From Streptomyces sp. SCSIO 75703 (GTDB lineage Bacteria > Actinomycetota > Actinomycetes > Streptomycetales > Streptomycetaceae), in contig NZ_CP144555.1 in the NCBI RefSeq assembly GCF_036607905.1, positions 6,634,001-6,698,000 of the forward strand: a stretch of DNA of 64,000 bases, read 5' to 3'. The first letter of the stretch is position 1, and each line of letters begins with the position of its first letter. The position numbers and the translations under genes were made by a program. Shown here piece by piece: positions 60,620 through 64,000 of this stretch. A model generated the notes under the pieces. It saw only the letters and a program-made list of their open reading frames with translations, was not told the origin of the DNA and did not search any database.

Positions 60620-62019
60620 GCGTCGGACTCCTGTCGGTTGTCGTGGTGTGCGGAGAGGGGGGAGGCAAGGGCGCACAGGCCGAGCCCGAGGGCGTTGTCG
60701 AAGCTGTCGTCGACGGCGACGACGTCGCGGCCGTGGGCGTGGAGCAGCGCGGCGACGATCCCCGCGCGGTAGCCGCCGGCACAGTGCACCCAGACACGGC
60801 CCGCCGGGACCTCGCCGATGCGGGCCGGCACCTCGTGGACGGGGATGTGGACCGAGCCGGGGATGTGGGCCCGCTCGCGCTCCTGATCGCGGCGAACGTC
60901 CAGGACGACGAGGTCTTCGTCGCCGTTCCGGGCGGCTTCGAGGTCGCCGAAGGAGGCGCGGGGATAGGCCGCCAGGGGTTCGCCGCCGGCCCAGTCCTCG
61001 GGGTTGCCGGTGGCCATCGCGGCCGGGCGGTCGATACCGATGCGGACCAGTTCGCGCTGAGCCTCTGCCACGTCGCCGGCGGTCTCGCCGAGCAGGGTGA
61101 GAGGGGTGCCCCACGGGATCAGCCAGCCCAGGTAGGTGACGAACTGGCCGTCCAGGCCGAAGTTGAGGCTGCCGGGCAGATGTCCGGCGGCGAAAGCGAT
61201 ACGGTCGCGCAGGTCCACCACCCACTCGCCGGCCTCGATCCTGCGCCGCAGTGCGGCCGGATCCGCCACGGACGGCGCGGACAGATCGGGCTTGCCGGGT
61301 CCTGCGGCGTTGGCCGGGCCCATGTGGGCGTAGTAGGCCGGGTAGGCGTCGAGGCCCGCCAGGAGCCGCTCGACGTAGGCCTCCTCGTCGGCGGTCAGCG
61401 CGGAGTTGGTCCGCTTCTCGTCGCCGATGGTGCTGGACAGACCGGTGGCCTGGGTCGCGGAGCAGAAGGAGCCGAACCCGTGGGTGGGATAGACGGCCGT
61501 CTCGTCCGGCAGCTCCTGCGCCAGTCGGTGCGCCGAGCGCCACTGGGCCCGCACCAGGGTGTCCGTGTGGTCCGGACCCAGCAGGTCGGGCCGCCCGGTG
61601 GTGCCGTACAGCAGCGAGCCGCCGGTGAACACCGCGGTCTGCTCCCCGTCGGCCTCCAGTGCGTAGGAGAGGTGGGTATGGGTGTGGCCCGGGGTGTGGA
61701 TCGCCCGCACCCGCATGGTGTCGCCGACCTCGATCACCTGGCCGTCGCGTACCGGGGTCCGCTCGAAGGCGACCTCGTCGTCGGCGTTCACCAGGTACCG
61801 CGCCCCCACCTCGCGGGCCAGGGCCAGGCCGCCGGTGACGTAGTCGTTGTGGATGTGCGTCTCGAAGACGTGGGTGATCCGCACCCCGGCGGCGTCGGCC
61901 AGCGCGGTGACGCGGTCGTAGTCACGCTGGGGGTCGACCACCAGAGCCACGGAGCCGTCGTGGGCGAGGTAGGTGCGGTCGCCCAGTCCGGGCGTCTCGA
62001 CGGGCAGGACGGTGATCAT
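60616..62019 (-). CDS. MBL-fold persulfide dioxygenase-like/rhodanese fusion (CstB-like)
   Basis: 467 residues: ETHE1-like metallo-beta-lactamase domain (1-235), an inactive rhodanese domain (about 255-350, no catalytic Cys; loop LTLLGETAGD) and a second rhodanese with Cys413 (HCAGGYRAG). Metal motifs THIHND (His55, His57, Asp59) and His112 (TPGHTHTH) are present. The Asp that completes the iron site in ETHE1 (FTGD) is Gly133 here (FTGGSLLYG), a visible deviation. Expected role is oxidation or transfer of low-molecular-weight persulfides. Confidence 0.9.
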   Translation of the reverse strand: MITVLPVETPGLGDRTYLAHDGSVALVVDPQRDYDRVTALADAAGVRITHVFETHIHNDYVTGGLALAREVGARYLVNADDEVAFERTPVRDGQVIEVGDTMRVRAIHTPGHTHTHLSYALEADGEQTAVFTGGSLLYGTTGRPDLLGPDHTDTLVRAQWRSAHRLAQELPDETAVYPTHGFGSFCSATQATGLSSTIGDEKRTNSALTADEEAYVERLLAGLDAYPAYYAHMGPANAAGPGKPDLSAPSVADPAALRRRIEAGEWVVDLRDRIAFAAGHLPGSLNFGLDGQFVTYLGWLIPWGTPLTLLGETAGDVAEAQRELVRIGIDRPAAMATGNPEDWAGGEPLAAYPRASFGDLEAARNGDEDLVVLDVRRDQERERAHIPGSVHIPVHEVPARIGEVPAGRVWVHCAGGYRAGIVAALLHAHGRDVVAVDDSFDNALGLGLCALASPLSAHHDNRQESDA

Positions 62020-62375
62020 CGCGTCTCCTCGGGAGTGTCGGGGACGGTGGGGGAGTCAGGACGGCCGCAGGTGGCCGTGGGGTGGGCGGCGTGGGACCGG
62101 GGGGCGGTGCCACCGCTGACGCCCTGGGCGGCACGGCGGCCGGGATCGCGGGGCAGGAAGTGCGCGCGTGCGCGGTGGCCGCCGCTCCGGCCGAACGCGC
62201 GCACCAGCCCGGCCGGGGGCCGTCCGGCGAGGGCCGGGGCGACGGGGGAGCGCGGTGCGGACCGGGAGCCGGAGGCGTGACCGGCGTGACGGGCGCCGCC
62301 GTCGCGGACGTCGGCGACGCGGGCCTCCGGCACGCGCGCCTCGGCGGACCGTGGCTCGTCGCTCTCGGGAACCAT
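62016..62375 (-). CDS. Hypothetical small ORF heading the persulfide operon
   Basis: 119 residues, no known domain, rich in A, R, P, G and H with an acidic N-terminus (VPESDEPRSAEARVPEARV). Evidence that it is translated: AGGAG 8 bases before ATG, third-position GC near 88%, start just below the CsoR-type operators, and an ATGA overlap with the fusion gene. It may be a real small protein, a leader ORF for coupling, or a decayed gene. Confidence 0.5.
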   Translation of the reverse strand: MVPESDEPRSAEARVPEARVADVRDGGARHAGHASGSRSAPRSPVAPALAGRPPAGLVRAFGRSGGHRARAHFLPRDPGRRAAQGVSGGTAPRSHAAHPTATCGRPDSPTVPDTPEETR

Positions 62376-62406
62376 GCGGGGAACTCCTGCTCAGTCGCTT
62401 TCCTGG

Positions 62407-62422
62407 ATACCCAGGGGGGTAT
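62407..62422. promoter_or_regulatory. CsoR/CstR-type operator 1
   Basis: ATACC-CAGGGG-GGTAT, the AT-flanked C/G-tract palindrome of the CsoR family (consensus close to ATACCCC-NN-GGGGTAT). Located 32 bp upstream of the first ORF of the persulfide operon. Confidence 0.8.
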
Positions 62423-62453
62423 GCCTGGGGTCAACCGTAACAGGACCCTCTCT

Positions 62454-62469
62454 ATGCCCCGGGGGGTAT
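62454..62469. promoter_or_regulatory. CsoR/CstR-type operator 2
   Basis: ATGCCCCGGGGGGTAT, a second site of the same kind 47 bp from the first (centre to centre), about four and a half helical turns. A tandem pair upstream of sulfur genes fits cooperative repression by the tetrameric regulator encoded at 59345. Confidence 0.75.
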
Positions 62470-62986
62470 CCCCGGGTGAGGCTTCTCACAGTCTGTTCGG
62501 GTCGTGGGCCGCGCGCACCGGCGAAGCGGCGAGGTGCGCCGCGCCCGGCGCGACGCCCGCCTCAGCCCCGGGAAGGGGCGGGAACCGCGGAGTGGACCGC
62601 GCCCGCCGCCCGGACCACGGGCTCCGCCCGGCGCGTGGGAGCGCCCGGAAGTGGTTCCGGCCGGGCCGTCGGCCCTTCCGCGTTCCTCGTGGTCGCGGCG
62701 GCGGCGCACTCCGGCCCGGCGACCGCGGCCGAGCGGCCGGTCGCTCGGGGCAGCGCCGACGGGCGGCGCGCCCCCGGCGTCACGCCTCGATGCGGACGCC
62801 GGCGGGCGGCCGGGCCGGCTCCACCGGGGTTCTGGCCGTGCGGGCGAGGGCCCTGTCCGCGTCAGTGCGGGGCGACGGCGTGTCGCGGACGGTCGGTTCG
62901 CCGGCCCTGGGCGGTCACGAGAGGACCCGGTTCGTCGGCCACCGTGGCGGACAGGGGGGAGGCCCCTGGGGACGTCCCCCGGATCG
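62470..62986. other. Region without a credible gene
   Basis: 517 bp upstream of the persulfide operon. Open frames on both strands are low complexity. Nothing recognised. Confidence 0.5.
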
Positions 62987-63181
62987 TCAGGACGTGGGGC
63001 GTCCGGCGGCAGCCAGGCGTCGCCGGCGGCCCGCCGGGACCTCGCGGGCCCCGTACACGACGTCCGCCGCCGCGTCCGCGGGCACGCCCTCGGCGGCCAC
63101 CGCCGCGATCAGGGAGAGCCCCCGGAGGCCGGGGCGGTCGTCGTCCACCGGTGGGGCGTCCGGCCGGTGCGCTGCCGCCAT
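62987..63181 (-). CDS. Small hypothetical protein
   Basis: Possible protein of 64 residues: MAAAHRPDAPPVDDDRPGLR, then LSLIAAVAAEGVPADAAADV and a basic end (REVPAGRRRRLAAAGRPTS). GGGAGG lies about 11 bases upstream of the ATG. The composition is protein-like and helical, unlike the surrounding noncoding frames, but there is no known family. Confidence 0.4.
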   Translation of the reverse strand: MAAAHRPDAPPVDDDRPGLRGLSLIAAVAAEGVPADAAADVVYGAREVPAGRRRRLAAAGRPTS

Positions 63182-63541
63182 GAGGCCCGGATCCTCCCTG
63201 CCGGGGCGGCACGGAGCCCACGAACGTACAGCGCGGCGGCGGCACGGACTGCCCGGCGACGCGTCCCCCGGCAAGCCGTTGGTCCTCGACGGCATGTGCC
63301 CGGCGGACGGGGGAGACGTCGCGGAACGCCCGTTCCGGCGGGAGGTGACGGCACCCCCGCGCGCACCTGTGGTCTTCGTGCCGCCGGACAGCGCGTGACA
63401 CGGCGTCACATCGCGGCGCGGCGCATGCGGAGTGCTCCACATCGTCGCGCAGCCGCGAGCCGCCCCCGCCGGTCACGGCCGTCCGTCCGGGCGCGGGTCG
63501 CAGCGCGGGAGCGGCACCTCCTTCCGGAGGGCCGTGGCGCG
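63182..63541. other. Spacer downstream of beta-glucosidase gene
   Basis: 360 bp with no credible gene. A small dyad GTGAC-N5-GTCAC lies at 63395-63409. Confidence 0.45.
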
Positions 63542-64000
63542 TCACCGTCCCGGTCGGCGCCGTGCCCGGAGGTGCTCCTGGAACCAGCGGTAGGAGTCCT
63601 TGGGCGTACGGGTCTGGGTGTCGTAGTCGACGTGAACCAGGCCGAACCGCGGCTCGTACCCCAGCGCCCACTCGAAGTTGTCCAGGAGCGACCACGCGAA
63701 GTAGCCGCGCACGTCGATGCCGTCCTCGATCGCACGGGACACCGCGGCGAGGTGGTCACGGTGGTAGGCGATGCGCTGCGGATCGCGGACCGTGCCGTCG
63801 GGGTCCGGACGGTCCGGGTAGGCGCAACCGCTCTCGGTGACGTAGAGCGGTGGCAGCCGGTCGCCGTACCGCTGGACGAAGGTGGCCAGGATCTCCCGCA
63901 GCCCGTCGGGGACGACGGCCCAGCCGAGGCCGGTGGTGGGCGCGTCGGTCAGGACGCGGGGTTCGAACGGAAGTCCTTCCGGCAGGGCGGCGCCCTCCAG
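63542..64000 (-). CDS. Beta-glucosidase (GH1), 3' part only
   Basis: C-terminal 152 residues of a GH1 enzyme; the rest lies beyond the right edge. The nucleophile motif is visible as LYVTESGCAYPD (usual form TENG), and the C-terminal aglycone site GYFAWSLLDNFEWALGYEPR and FGLVHVDYDTQTRTPKDSYR is intact. It hydrolyses beta-glucosides such as cellobiose in the cytoplasm. Stop at 63542. Regulation not visible. Confidence 0.93.
   Translation of the reverse strand: MEGAALPEGLPFEPRVLTDAPTTGLGWAVVPDGLREILATFVQRYGDRLPPLYVTESGCAYPDRPDPDGTVRDPQRIAYHRDHLAAVSRAIEDGIDVRGYFAWSLLDNFEWALGYEPRFGLVHVDYDTQTRTPKDSYRWFQEHLRARRRPGR

Noticed and set aside
62082..63398. 438-residue plus-strand ORF opposite the persulfide operon leader
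   Set aside because: No family features, and antisense to the better-supported small ORF and operators.
1..64000. Search for tRNA, rRNA, riboswitches, CRISPR and complete insertion sequences
   Set aside because: None recognised by eye; tRNAs or small RNAs could be missed without a covariance search.

Overview
The window is about 64 kb of very GC-rich DNA (codon third positions almost all G or C, many GTG starts, start/stop overlaps of the ATGA and GTGA type). Gene content points to a Streptomyces or close streptomycete: SpoIIE-type phosphatase with an RsbW-like kinase, an ArpA/ScbR-type gamma-butyrolactone receptor homologue, an LCP cell-wall protein, Tat components, many TetR/LysR/ArsR/GntR regulators. 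I saw no tRNA, rRNA, complete transposon or CRISPR array. It reads as accessory/adaptive chromosome: many small regulator-plus-target units.

Layout. 1-9.7 kb: end of a SpoIIE phosphatase, an anti-sigma-like kinase, an ArsR-sulP pair, a small RHH-like protein, a DUF1963 protein, a sugar O-acetyltransferase flanked by repeated GGTGACA motifs, a LysR gene, and a TetR/TIM-barrel divergent pair with clear palindromic operators. 9-16 kb: ScbR-like receptor, HAD phosphatase, dhaKL with a divergent LysR, and an MFS/isochorismatase-like pair. 17-21.5 kb: methyltransferase, two coupled membrane proteins, an unusual polyprenyl synthase, an APH-type kinase. 21.6-28.2 kb: an acyl-CoA island (SDR, thiolase, MFS, acyl-CoA ligase) preceded by a dense TGTGAAC repeat array and sharing a palindrome with its TetR gene. 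28-39.4 kb: cysteine desulfurase, Tat-exported FAD dehydrogenase, cydAB, virginiamycin B lyase homologue, ArsR-mgtA.

39.4-43.6 kb: LCP protein and tatA/tatB-like genes whose promoters share a TTGCGCAA motif, plus small membrane and hypothetical proteins. 43.8-47.7 kb: ABC exporter divergent from a two-component system that ends in a very strong terminator. 47.8-51.1 kb: DUF3817/MMPL exporter with a divergent TetR and a 24-bp operator. 52-59.3 kb: a seven-gene catabolic operon (MHS transporter, alpha/beta hydrolase, bicupin, HpaI aldolase, GntR, class II aldolase, DUF1537 kinase), which matches no pathway I know and is the best candidate for new biochemistry. 59.3-62.5 kb: a CstR-like persulfide operon (two CsoR-type operators, a small ORF, MBL-rhodanese fusion, rhodanese, a decayed TSUP/TauE gene and the regulator). 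The right edge cuts a GH1 beta-glucosidase.
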